Made by a program: the position numbers and the translations under genes. From Chloranthus sessilifolius (taxonomy: Eukaryota; Streptophyta; Magnoliopsida; Chloranthales; Chloranthaceae), in contig CM037588.1 of the NCBI GenBank assembly GCA_021018995.1, positions 36,949,000 through 37,012,999 on the forward strand: a stretch of DNA of 64,000 bases. Direction: 5' to 3'. Below the pieces are notes generated by a model, which worked only from the letters and a program-made list of their open reading frames with translations, searched no databases and was not told where the DNA came from. Numbering within the stretch: position 1 is the first letter of the stretch; each line of letters begins with the position of its first letter. Below, in pieces: positions 54,697 through 64,000 of the stretch.

Positions 54697-55730
54697 TCCT
54701 AAGACAGCACCTATGGCTATGTCCAATGTATCACAGATCAGTTGAAAGGGGAGCGAGTAATCTGGGGCCTGGATTACAGGGGCAGTCATGAGGCACTTTT
54801 TCAAAGCCTCAAAGGCCTCAAGGCATTCAGTAGAAAATAAAAATGGCACATCTTGGCAAAGCAGGTGGCAAAATGGTTTGGCAATCTTGCTGAAGTCCTT
54901 GATGAACCTCCTGTAAAATCCAGCATGTCCGAGAAATGATCTAATTTGCTTAACAGTCCTAGGTGGGGGTAGATGTGAAATCAAATTTACTTTAGCCTTG
55001 TCTACCTCAATTCCTTTGTGAGAGACCACATGGCCTAATACAATACCTTTGGTCACCATGAAGTGACTCTTTTCCCAGCTTAGGACCAAGTGGGTCTCCT
55101 CGCATCTTTGTAAAACTTTTTCAAGGTGGACTAGACATTGGCTAAAGCTATCCCCAAACACAAAGAAATCAACCATGAAGATTTCCAGCAATTTATCAAT
55201 CATATAAGAAACAATTGCATACATGCACCTCTGAAAAGTGGTTGGGGCATTACACAGTCCAAAAGGCATCCTTCTGTAAGTAAAGGTGCCAAGGGGCATG
55301 TGAAAGTAGTTTTCTCCTGGTCTTGAGGATCCATAGGGATTTGGTTATACCATGAGTATCCATCAAGAAAATAATAGTATGACTTCCTAGCCAACTTGTC
55401 TAGGATTTGGTCAATAAAAGGGAGACGGAAGTGGTCATTTCTGGTTTTGGAGTTAAGTTTCCTATTATCAATGCACACACTCCAACCAGTGGTCTCTCTG
55501 GCTGAAATCAACTCCCCAGAATTAGAAGTAGCAACTTTGATGCCTGACTTTTTAGGTACCACCTGGATAGGTGACACCCATTTGGAATATGAAATGAGGT
55601 AAATCACCCCTACATCCATCAGTTTTACTATTTCCTTAAGGACAACCTCCTGCATGTGAGGGTTTAGCTTCCTCTGCATCTCCCTTAAGGGTTTTGCACC
55701 CTCATCCAGGTGAATCCTATGCATGCACAC
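54697..55730 (-). pseudogene. Reverse transcriptase of Ath-4, catalytic site mutated
   Basis: Motifs: HRIHLDEGAKPLREMQRKLN, GWSVCIDNRKLNSKT, DHFRLPFIDQILDKL, FTYRRMPFGLCNAPTTF, then EIFMVDFFVFGDSF, in which the catalytic FMDD has become FMVD (codon at 55171-55173). Later GIEVDKAKVNLI and FLGHAGFYRRFIKDFSKIAK, and the RNase H start ICDTLDIAIG. A frameshift lies near 55285. The element cannot be autonomous. Confidence 0.85.
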
Positions 55731-56695
55731 TGAGGCATCAATGCCTCCAAGGTCAGCTATTATCCACCCAATTGCTTTCTTGTGCTTCTTAAGGATATTT
55801 AGTAATTCCTCTTCCTACTCACTAGTGAGAGAGGAGGAGATAATCATGGAAAGCTTATTATCTTACCCCAAGAAGGCATATTTTAATGTGGCCAGGAGCT
55901 GCTTCAGCTCTAGCTCAAGGGGACATTCAATTGAAGGCAACAGAGCTGCCTTAGTGGCCTAAGAAAGGGGTAGCAATATGTGCTGCACTAGGCCCAAAGA
56001 AGACTCAGTGTTTGTGTTGTCTTCTATAATGGGAATTTGGGCCTCCCTCTCAAACAGACTCCAAACACTTTCTAGGCTCTCAGTCAGGTTATCCCAATCC
56101 AGCAGATTGGATAATTCTTCTTCTACCAGGCCATCTAGTACATCTACTATACAGCAATCCTCAATATCAATCTGAGGCATTGTAGTAGCATGGTACACAC
56201 TTAAATGGGCCTTCATGTTCCCAAAGGTAACCTCTATTTCCCCTGACCTGCATTGTATGCAAGCATTTGCAATAGCCAAGAATGGTCTGCCAAGGATAGC
56301 ATAATTTTGGGGTTTTGCTTTTGCAAGGGTCCATGTCTAAAATAAGAAAATCAGCTGGATAATAGAATTTGTCCACCCCAACTAAGACATCCTCTACCAC
56401 ACCCACAGGTCTCCTCTCAGACCTGTCAGCCAGTTGGAGAACAACTAATGTAGGTTTAAGCTCCCCCAAACCTAGCTTCTCATACACTAAATAAGGGAGT
56501 AAGTTTACACTGGCCCCTAAATCCAAGAGGGCTTTTCCAATGGTGTGGTTTCTGATTATGCAGGGGATAGTAGGTACCCCTGGGTCTTGTAATTTCTCAG
56601 GTGTGGCGATGGACAGAACTGACTCAACATGCTAATAGCAAAAACTCTTTTAGACAATTGCACCCTAGCTTTTCTCTTTTGAGTGCAGAGGTCCT
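55731..56695 (-). pseudogene. Protease and PR-RT linker of Ath-4
   Basis: DLGASVNLLPYLVYEKLGLG, VVEDVLVGVDKFYYPADFLI, a frameshift at about 56315, then AIANACIQCRSGEIEVTFGN and the acidic linker LVEEELSNLLDWDN. The boundary to RT carries a TAG at 55816-55818, the same codon as in Ath-1. 56530-56695 holds the upstream protease part in broken frames. Confidence 0.8.
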
Positions 56696-57346
56696 TCAAA
56701 AATTAGGATATGCAGGGACTTGCTTTATGGCATCAAGTAGGGGCAAGTTGATCTGAACCTGCTTGAAAGTCTTTAGCATTTCCTTCATCTGAGCCTTCCC
56801 TTTATCCAGAGGGGATGGGCCAGCTAGAGCCTGAGGAAATGGCAGCTGTGGCACTACTGGTGCCACTGCTACATGTTTACTGCCATCATGGCCATTTTTT
56901 TTCCTTTTTCTTTTATCTTTATTTATTTCTTTATGTTGGGGCTCAGCATTAGCCCCATTATTTTGCCCTAGCTGATCCCTAGTAGGGGACACAAGCCTCA
57001 GCTCCTTAACACTAACAATCCTTTCATTTTCAGTTTCATTTTCTGTGACCTCCTCCTGTTCACTGCCCACTAAATTGTCAACCACCCTGCCACTCCTAAG
57101 GGTAGTTATCACATTAGCATCCTCATGGGTAAAGGGTGTTTCTCTAAGAAAGAGCTGCCCTTTTGAATTGGCTAGGGGCTGATTAGGTAATTTTCCTTCC
57201 TCCCCCCTGTTCAGAGCATTACAGATTTGACCCAATTGGTCCTTAATCTTCTTGATGCTCTGTCCATGAGAATTGATAGTTTGCACCAAGCTCCCTAAAT
57301 TATGCATTGAAGTTAGCATCTGCTCTTCAAATGAAGATGATCTGGG
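56696..57346 (-). pseudogene. Gag-PR linker of Ath-4
   Basis: Open from 57319: LTSMHNLGSLVQTINSHGQS, ICNALNRGEEGKLPNQPLAN and VITTLRSGRVVDNLVG, with a Lys/Asn-rich region, then LPFPQALAGPSPLDKGKAQM. Nearly the same sequence occurs at 60142-59879 of Ath-5. Ends at the junction with the Ath-5 ORF3. Confidence 0.8.
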
Positions 57347-58716
57347 GGTGTGGCAATGGTTATCATGGTTGGTGGTAAGATTGGGGTGGTTAATGTTGTG
57401 GTGATTGGGGAAATAGGCTCAGGTAAGGGTATTGTGCTTATGAGGGGTTGTGATGTCTGGATGAAGGGTGGAGGTGGTGGGGCAATGGGTGTAGATAAAG
57501 CTGAGGGCGAGGGGGTATGTGCTGGCAATGAGATTGGGGGCCTTACTGGCCCAACAGAGGTTGCTGCCTCAACAGTAGTAATAGCAGCAACAGTAGCAGC
57601 AGCAGCAACAACTTCCTGAATGGTGGGGGCTGGTTCTCTCAATAATTCCTTCCTCTTCTCCCTCTTTCCCATCACTGTGCCACTGATACCACATTATTTC
57701 TTTCCACTATTTTTGGGGTTCAGGGCCACTATCTCCTCCTCCCTTTTGAAGGGGTACTTTCCAAACTGTAGCAAGGCAGTGATCGGCCTGCAGTAGGGGA
57801 GGACCTGAGGTTTTTTCTTTACCTTCACCTTCTCACACAGATTTTTAATTCCCTCAAAAATTAATATTGGCTGCATCCAAGTAGTGGTTTCTGTGAAATG
57901 AGAGGAGAGCATCAGCTATGGGGTACCTCCTCTCTTGCTCATGACCAAAGCAATACACATTTTTCCTCAACACTACATCTATGAGCCTGAGTTTGGGATT
58001 CAGGTCTCTCTTTCTGATTGAGTCTCCTAAGGCAGTGATTCTTCCAGTTAATTCTTTTGCAATTTCAGTAATGGAGGCTGTCAAAGGAGGGCCCAAAGTC
58101 CACTCATGGTTATACTCAGCCGGTATCCCCAGTACCCTTGCAATGTCGGACTGGTTAAACAACATTTCAAAATTATCAATCAGTACCAGCAGTGTTGGGT
58201 TCCCATCATCACCAATCTTCAATCTCATATTCCGATAAAACAATCTGACTAAGCTTGGAAACACCAGCTGCATAGGGGCCCTCAATATGGGCAGCATAGA
58301 TGCATTGGTTGGATACTCAATGGAGGCAGAGGTCTATGGTAGCTCCTCAAAGTAGGCTTTATCAAAAATGGTTTCAGCCTCCAGCATAATTGTCGACACA
58401 AACTCAGAAGGAACCCTGAGGTATTCAGTATTCTCTTCCTCCACAACCTCAGGGGAAATAGTCTCGCCCTTTATCTATTTCTTCTTTGAAATTTTAGGGC
58501 TCTCAGCAGGTGGGTGCTCTCTGGCCCTCTTCTTTGGGGTAGATTTCTTCTTTCCTTAAAAATTGTGGGGTCAGCACCAGGTGAGGGCACCACAGAGGTC
58601 TCCAATGTGGAGGCCTCTGCAATCCTTACAAATTTCCTAGTGGACACAGGGATGCCACTAGGAGTAGGGTCTAGCATAGCCGCCAATGTATCGATGAATT
58701 TTGAACTCTTGGCCAT
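57347..58716 (-). pseudogene. Long ORF3 of Ath-5
   Basis: Starts at 58716 with MAKSSKFIDTLAAMLDPTPS and a Ser/Pro-rich N-terminus; a frameshift near 58550 follows. The conserved core (58297-57854) reads LVRLFYRNMRLKIGDDGNPT, LLVLIDNFEMLFNQSDIARV, LTGRITALGDSIRKRDLNPK and FGHEQERRYPIADALLSF. This aligns with the core of Ath-3 ORF3 and with the putative plant transposon protein domain. The C-terminal part is Ala/Thr/Pro-rich (57675-57347) and is cut at the junction. Function unknown. Confidence 0.65.
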
Positions 58717-59878
58717 GGGTGCTTAAAATTTTTTTAAAATGAGGGTTCACAAATCTCGAAAAATGCAGAAGGCAATGAGTACACACAGAAGCACTAAATT
58801 TTGGCCCTACTTTTCTCTGGAAATCAAATCAATCATAGCACAGAGAGGAAATGTAGATCGTACGATTTGAGAGCTATGGTTCCACCTCAACATGTTCACA
58901 GTGGCTTAAATCCCCTCAAACCTTGTTCAAAGAGGCTGGAAGGTGCTAGGGAACAAAATGGTAAGAGGAAAATGCTTAAGGTGGAGTGGCTTAAGGGGTA
59001 GAGAAGAAAGAAAGAATCGAGAGCTCTGGTTGAGTGCATCGGAAACTAGGGCAGATAGATGAAATGAAGAAAATGAGGGGTTTTGCTGAGTTTATAAAGC
59101 AAATCCTGCGGTTCACGCAGTTGGCAATAGGTGCTCGCGGAGTAGGATTTTTGCACAGTTGGCTTTTAAGTTCGCGAGATGTTCTGTGCATTGAAGGGCA
59201 AACTGCCTCACATTGAGAATCGCAGAGCTAACGCAGTGGTGCTAGTGCGCGAGGCTCTATACTGCTTCAAAAAGTTACCTCGCGTAACTCTCGCGCAGAA
59301 AAGCACTAAGGCCATGCTTCACATACAGATTTGGTTCACAGAGCAGAAGCAACTCCGTGAGGCATTTTTCACAACCTTTGCTCATGCTTTTAGCACACGA
59401 GGAAGCCCAAGGATGGCTCGCGCATCATATTTAAGCACCTCAACTCAACGAGCTAGCATTCTTGCACAACCTTTACTCTGTTAGCCCAGTGCAACACATT
59501 GATTGGTGCATCCTTGTTGTTGTGCACCCAACCACTATGCATGAGCACCAATCTATAGACAGGTACTTCATTTCACTCATTCAAAATAAATGCCCATTTT
59601 CAATCAGCAGCTCATCAACCTTACAGAATCCTAAAATAGTGTTTCAGTTCCATCTTCATGCAAAGTAAGATAAGGGCACCTCAACCATTTTTCATCAAAC
59701 ACCCAACAACTTCATATGAAATATAGGCACATGTATTTACTCACAAGAATTCAGCCAGACAAAGCAAAACAAACAATTCTACATCAAACTAAAAACACAA
59801 CTGACAGAATTCCAAACAAAACATAAATCAAAACACCGCATTTTCATACATATGATATAATTATTACCAATATTTGAT
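58717..59878 (-). promoter_or_regulatory. Spacer upstream of ORF3 in Ath-5
   Basis: No gene. CGCG-type words (GCTCGCGGAG, TTCGCGAGATG, GTGCGCGAGGC, CCTCGCGTAACTCTCGCGC, GCTCGCGCATC) at 59110-59435. A TATA-like GCTTTATAAA lies on the sense strand at 59091-59100, directly downstream of the words. ORF3 starts about 375 bases further. The part 59450-59878 is AT-rich. Confidence 0.45.
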
Positions 59879-60364
59879 TCACTGGGCACCAGCTTCCTCC
59901 TGAGTAGAGGATGCATCACCAATCATATATTGACCTTTCAGGTTTGTTAGGGGCTGACTAGGCAATTTTCCTTCATCCCCCCTATTCAGAGCATTACAGA
60001 TTTGACCCAACTGGTCCCCAATCTTCTTGATGCTCTGTCCATGATAATTGATAGTTTGCACCAAGCTCTCTAAATTCTGCATTGAAGCCAGCATCTGCTC
60101 TTCAAATAAAGAGGATCTGGGCTGTTGAGGGGGCAGGACCAATTGGTTAGACTATGGGGCAGGTAACATGAAATTTTACCTTTGTGGGTAACCTTGATTA
60201 ACCTGGTGCTAGGGTTTGTAGGGAGCTACCATTTACTGCTGCTAGGGTTGAGGATATGAGTCTTGTCTCTACCTCAGATTTGGGTGGTTCCTCCAAGAAT
60301 ACCCAGCAGGCTGCTGCCCAAAAGTTTGAGCAGCATTGGCATGCTCCAAAATAAAATCCAAAAA
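59879..60364 (-). pseudogene. Gag linker of Ath-5, truncated
   Basis: FEEQMLASMQNLESLVQTIN, ICNALNRGDEGKLPSQPLTN and GDASSTQEEAGAQ, then a stop at 59879. The TLRSG segment and all of pol are missing. 60143-60364 is the decayed Gln-rich portion. Confidence 0.75.
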
Positions 60365-61265
60365 CTAGTTGGCGGATGGACAATCATGAATAGAATGTGT
60401 GGGGGATTGGCATAACAGACATGCTTCCTCCACCTGTGCAACCATCCGAGGTTGCATCACATTCATCAATTTATCAAACTTCAAGCTCAGGTTGTCCACC
60501 TTCCTCTCCAGATCACCTTGCACCTTCACTTCATATATTCCACCTCTAGGGGTGGCCTCTTTCACCATTTTAGCTAGAATCTAACTGTCATTGTGTGACA
60601 GAGACTCCTGTTGCATGGAATTCTCCCCTATTATGTCAAACAGCTCCCATGCTTCCTTAGCTGTCTTGTGGAGGTAGTTACCACCATAGGTAGCATCCAC
60701 CATATCCCTCCTCTTGGCATTAATTCCTTGATAAAACACTTGGACGAGCTGCCACATTGGGATTTGGTGGTGGGGGCATTGTTTTAACATCTCCTGGAAT
60801 CTTTTCCAGGCTTTATTAACACTCTCAGTTGAGGACTGAGTGAATGACAAAATATTTGTCCTCATCTGGATTGTTTTGTTCATGGGAAATTTTTTTGCCA
60901 GGAACTTGGTTTGAAGGTTACTCCATGACTGTATGTTGTTGGCTGGGAGCTTTGATAGCCATGTGCTGGCTTTGTCCTTTAATGAGAAAGGAAAAATCCT
61001 CAATTTAGTGGCCTCAGGCCCCAAGCCAGCAATGTTGAAGGTAGTGCAAAGTGCTAAAAGCTGGTCGATATGCTTGTAGGGATCTTCTTTACTCAGCCAA
61101 TGAAATGAAGGCAACATACTGATGGTGGAGGATTTAATTTCATAGTTCCCCTCAATAGAGGGAAAGTAAATGAAGAAGGGAGAGGCGTACTCCCCAGGTG
61201 CATTGTATTCCTTCAATGTCCTCTGCCTCTCAGCCATAGTAGTTGGTTCAGCCTTGTGCAATAAT
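60365..61265 (-). pseudogene. Gag of Ath-5
   Basis: Open over most of 61265-60581: TTMAERQRTLKEYNAPGEYA, then YEIKSSTISMLPSFHWLSKE, DPYKHIDQLLALCTTFNIAG and FPFSLKDKASTWLSKLPANN. After a stop, VKVQGDLERKVDNLSLKFDK and the knuckle CLLCQSPTHSIHDC. The N-terminal ~45 residues seen in Ath-2 and -3 (GRRSLNPE-type) are missing. The open frame extends to 61285, but the first residues (MGSSRFP) are Tat-9 sequence. Confidence 0.85.
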
Positions 61266-61974
61266 GGGAATCGAGACGATCCCATCGCAACGATGCACTC
61301 TCTAATGAAAATATAGTATAGAGTCGCCAGCCGGAGCTTTCGGTGTCCCGGGATACCTAGTTCATTTTTATGAGCATCGAAGTGCTAAAAATATGACTTT
61401 GAATCCGGTCCACACCAAAGGCTCTTGGGTAGGAGCTTCGGTTATCGATCAGGAAGGTGTTAGGCACCCGATCAACCCGCTTAACGCGGTCTCTACTAAT
61501 GGCCAAAATTGAAATGAAGTAAAAGAAAAGGAAATGGTTCCCTCTTGCCCAAATGGGCTTAGAATCCTATTTGTGCCCCTCCATTCCTACCAAAAAGTGG
61601 CGGCGTAACAGCACAAAGGGGAGGATGGAGGGAGCTAGAAAGAGATAGGAGAGGAAAGGGGAGATCGGAGCCCTCGAGCCCTTGTAGTATCATAGAGGAG
61701 CCTTGCTTGGTTTGCTTTTGATGAGCTTTTGGAGGCTTGAATGGTGGAAAAAGGGATTCTAACCACTAAGGCCTACTAGCTAAGGGATGGAGAAGAGAGG
61801 CTAGGGGATCACACACAACTCGGCTAAGGGTTTTGGGTGTAAGAGCAAGCTTGGGAAGGGGTTTTTGAGTTCTAGATTTTAGGTGAAAATAGTGCACCAA
61901 AGGGAGGAAGAACTTCTCACTTGAGCTCTTTCTCTTAAGCAAAATTCTCCAAAAAAAGTAAGAGGGGTGGCTCT

Positions 61975-61984
61975 CTATTTATAG
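61975..61984 (-). promoter_or_regulatory. TATA box of the Tat-9 LTR
   Basis: The sense strand reads CTATAAATAG, 280 bases downstream of the last palindrome. Confidence 0.5.
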
Positions 61985-62263
61985 AGAAAGGGAGGATTAG
62001 TGAGGGGTTAAAGTCCTAATTAGATTAGCAATTAGGTAATGGGCAATCTAAGGTTTCTTAGGGTTTTTGAACCCTTGAAATGTGTGGGAAGGTCTTCGAA
62101 TGGTGGATGATGGGGTGAGGCCTTAAGCCACTTAAAGGGGTGCAAATAGGTTTCAAAAGGGTGCAACAGAACTAGCAAAACACACCCCAAAGGTCAAGGT
62201 GGTCAACAAGTCAAACCCCAAACACGAAATTCAGGGAAAAATCCAACAGTTACTATTCATATG

Positions 62264-62472
62264 CCTGGTGCAACTAATAGTTGCGCCAGGTAAATGCACA
62301 GTAAAATAGTGCAAAACAGTGCCTGGAAGTCAGCTCGCGAGGATAGGGCCCACTTTTGAATCTGGCGCAACTATTAGTTGCGCCAGGCTTAAAATGAGGG
62401 AGAATTGGCCTGGCGCAACTATTAGTTGCACCAGGCAAAGTTTATTACTGGCGCAACTAATAGTTGTGCCGA
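62264..62472. repeat. Four near-palindromes with GGCGCAACTA arms
   Basis: Copies at 62264-62290, 62362-62386, 62409-62435 and 62448-62472. Copy two is a perfect inverted repeat: arm CTGGCGCAACTA, one central T, then the complement. The others differ by one or two transitions, mostly at CpG. Centre base is A or T. Confidence 0.85.
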
Positions 62473-62855
62473 GTCCCTAAGGGGGTCCCCCATGACCTTA
62501 ACTTTCTGCCCCCGGATTCGGTTTGCCATATCTTTTGGCGTATACCTCTGACTGGGGCGATCCTTAGACCGTTGGAAAGCTAACGACCTCTACTCCTCAA
62601 TGGTATGAGACTCGATCATAGTAGAGGGCCGTAGCTAGTTCTAGTGCACCACTCTTCATCCATAGCCTGGTAAGGTTAGGTTTAGGGTTCGAAATGGGTT
62701 CTAAGGGTAGGGATTGGTTTCTAAAGGTTCTGGATAGGTCCCTAAGGGGTCTAGGGTGATTCCTAAGGGTTTCATACATGCCATCAAAAGCTAGAAATTT
62801 CACCTCTCTCGAAAGGTGTTTCGATCGGGCCTTAGGCCAAATTTGGGTGTCTACA

Positions 62856-62871
62856 GATGCCACTCTTTGGT
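62856..62871 (-). other. Polypurine-like tract next to the Tat-9 LTR
   Basis: The sense strand reads ACCAAAGAGTGGCATC, resembling the AAAGAGGGGCA tract that precedes TGTAGACACC in Tat-like elements. Confidence 0.35.
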
Positions 62872-64000
62872 ATCCGATCACTAATGATCGTATGCCAAAG
62901 AAAAGAGACATCCGAAGAGGCCCAAGGCAATACTGACGGGTCCGCTACATTCAGAGCAAACTTCAAACATCAGGTGAGTAACACGGTGAGAAAACGAATG
63001 CCCTGGGGTGCCAGGCTAATCATTCATTTCTCGAGGTAATCGGTTCCCAAGCGCTTAGCAACATTACTGGGCATAATCGAGGTGCAATGAGTTGCGAAAG
63101 CTCAATAGCTAGGAAAAATGTTCGCCTCTCGAGTTGTGAAAGCCCGTTAGTCAGGAAAAATGCCCACTTCTCGAGATGATTTGAAGGTGATTGATGTTCG
63201 AGATTCATTTTGAATGCAACAGCTTCATAAGTAAGAGGGGTGATCGACCCACATTCAATGATAGGCGCTAAGTAAACATATGCAAGGCTCCACAGTTTGC
63301 ATCCAATCCTACAAGGCATTTGATGACCTCATTGGATTATTCGTGGGTGCCCCTGTTGAAAGCAGGGTTCGAGATCTTTTGGCGAACCCATCGATCCCAA
63401 AGTTTATTTAGAATGACCACCTGAGCGAAGTGAATAGATGTCACAACGCTTTTTAGGAGTACGTGCCATTTTCTGAAAGCATGCCTCAACTCAGCATGAC
63501 CTAGAGTATCCAGTTTTGACTTTATTGAATAGATCAAGCCAAACATTAGGCACCTCCCAAAAGGGAGCATCCAATCCTGGCCTCTGTTGATAATGATCAT
63601 AATCATCAATTAACTATGCATAATCATACACCCATCGGGGACAATAAGCAACAACAAAGGCGATGGAAGCCCCAACCCGGACCCGCCCGTGTACAATTTA
63701 CAGGGACAAACGACCATCATACGGATATCCAGACGCATGGCGTACACTTTACAGGAATACCGCTGTCCATATAGGTTTTAAGCCTACAGAAAATAAAAAG
63801 GGAAATGATCCCTTCTGAATGCATGGTTGCACATAGTTTGATTGACACATAATCTCATTCTCAACAGGTTGGCCTCAACCAACAATTGACCTTCCAACGG
63901 AGAATCTGAAGCTTAAGACACTTAAGTTCACATGAATCCAAAATAGAGCGCTCATTTCAAAGATTTAGCAGTAGAGTCGACTCGATCGAAACATTGACTG
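62872..64000. other. Sequence beyond the Tat-9 LTR
   Basis: No supported ORF. Holds a two-copy 42-base repeat (63091-63132 and 63133-63174, with GGAAAAATG and a CTCGAG end) and two phrases, GTACAATTTACAGGGA and GTACACTTTACAGGAA (near 63691 and 63744). May be the 3' internal part of Tat-9. Confidence 0.35.

Larger units (their letters stand above)
47030..57346 (-). mobile_element. Ath-4: Athila-like element, 3' LTR to gag linker
   Basis: Minus strand: gag linker, PR, RT, RNase H, IN, word spacer, short ORF, noncoding 3' module, polypurine tract and 3' LTR. It inserted into Ath-8 (last flank bases ATGCA). At about 57346 the gag linker passes into the C-terminal coding end of the Ath-5 ORF3, with no LTR between. 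Its LTR and short ORF show that it is a relative of Ath-1. Confidence 0.8.
57347..61265 (-). mobile_element. Ath-5: gag, spacer and ORF3 of a pol-less Athila-like element
   Basis: Minus strand: gag, part of the linker, spacer and long ORF3, then a direct change to the Ath-4 linker. PR, RT and IN are absent between gag and ORF3. The 5' LTR, primer site and gag N-terminus are lost at about 61265, where Tat-9 begins. ORF3 placed between two gag linkers is not a normal order and indicates recombination of two elements. Confidence 0.75.
61330..62855 (-). repeat. Probable LTR of Tat-9
   Basis: The sense strand begins TGTAGACACCC at 62855. The low end is near 61330, next to a primer-like TGGCGACTC. 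It contains four palindromes (62264-62472) upstream of a TATA box (61975-61984), the same design as the Athila LTRs. The low boundary lacks a clear terminal CA. Confidence 0.45.
61266..64000 (-). mobile_element. Tat-9: LTR and adjoining part of a Tat/Ogre-like element
   Basis: A TGGCGACTC sequence (sense strand, 61321-61329) and a TGTAGACACCC start (at 62855) are typical of Tat/Ogre LTR borders. Probable orientation is minus. There is no coding homology, so the class assignment rests on LTR border phrases known to me from that lineage and is tentative. Confidence 0.4.

Overview
This is repeat-rich plant nuclear DNA made almost entirely of Ty3/gypsy LTR retrotransposons. I found no host housekeeping gene, rRNA or tRNA gene. 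The plant assignment rests on the Athila-type and Tat-type gene orders, the DLGAS proteases, tRNA-type primer sites with the TGGCGCC or TGGCACC core, and plant-mobile-domain-like antisense genes. The sequence does not identify the species; an angiosperm with large Athila/Tat populations is the safest statement. Nearly all coding sequence is decayed by stops, frameshifts and deletions.

Layout, with working names. Ath = Athila-like, Tat = Tat/Ogre-like. Ath-0 (1-1662, minus) is the 3' end of an element, cut by the LTR of Ath-1. Ath-1 (1663 to about 10883, minus) has 3' LTR, noncoding 3' module, a short post-pol ORF, IN, RNase H, RT, PR and a gag remnant. At about 10883 its gag is fused to the integrase end of Ath-2 (to 18308, minus), which has pol, gag, primer site and 5' LTR. 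Tat-6 (18309 to about 29001, plus) lacks its 5' end; it holds PR, G-patch, RT, RNase H, a second RNase H and IN, followed by antisense plant-mobile-domain (PMD) genes. Ath-3 (29002-41382, minus) has both LTRs, gag, PR and a long ORF3, but RT, RNase H and IN are gone. Ath-7 (41383-43629, plus) is a pol fragment. Ath-8 (43630-47029, plus) is 5' LTR, primer site and gag, followed by a spacer. Ath-4 (47030-57346, minus) runs from 3' LTR to the gag linker. Ath-5 (57347 to about 61265, minus) is ORF3, spacer and gag, joined head-on to Ath-4. Tat-9 (about 61266-64000, probably minus) is an LTR plus adjoining sequence.

How the parts work together: in these families gag builds the particle, PR processes it, and RT, RNase H and IN copy and insert the element. 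The post-pol ORF (long ORF3 in Ath-0, -3 and -5; a short unrelated ORF in Ath-1 and -4) has no established function.

The main unexplained signal is regulatory. Every LTR carries, upstream of its TATA box, an array of near-palindromic CpG-centred words whose spelling is family-specific: CGCG (Ath-1, -4), TTCGAA (Ath-2), TGTCGACA-like (Ath-3), ATCGTAATTACGAT (Ath-8), and GGCGCAACTA arms (Tat-9). In Ath-1, -3, -4 and -8 the same word type recurs in the spacer after pol (in Ath-8, after gag). In Ath-1 and Ath-4 this spacer ends in a TATA-like box 66-80 bases before the short ORF. This looks like a second, internal promoter that follows the LTR's own vocabulary. Other signals are a duplicated polypurine tract about 1.65 kb apart, a hairpin at the U3 terminus with compensatory changes, and recurrent CAG-to-TAG stops.
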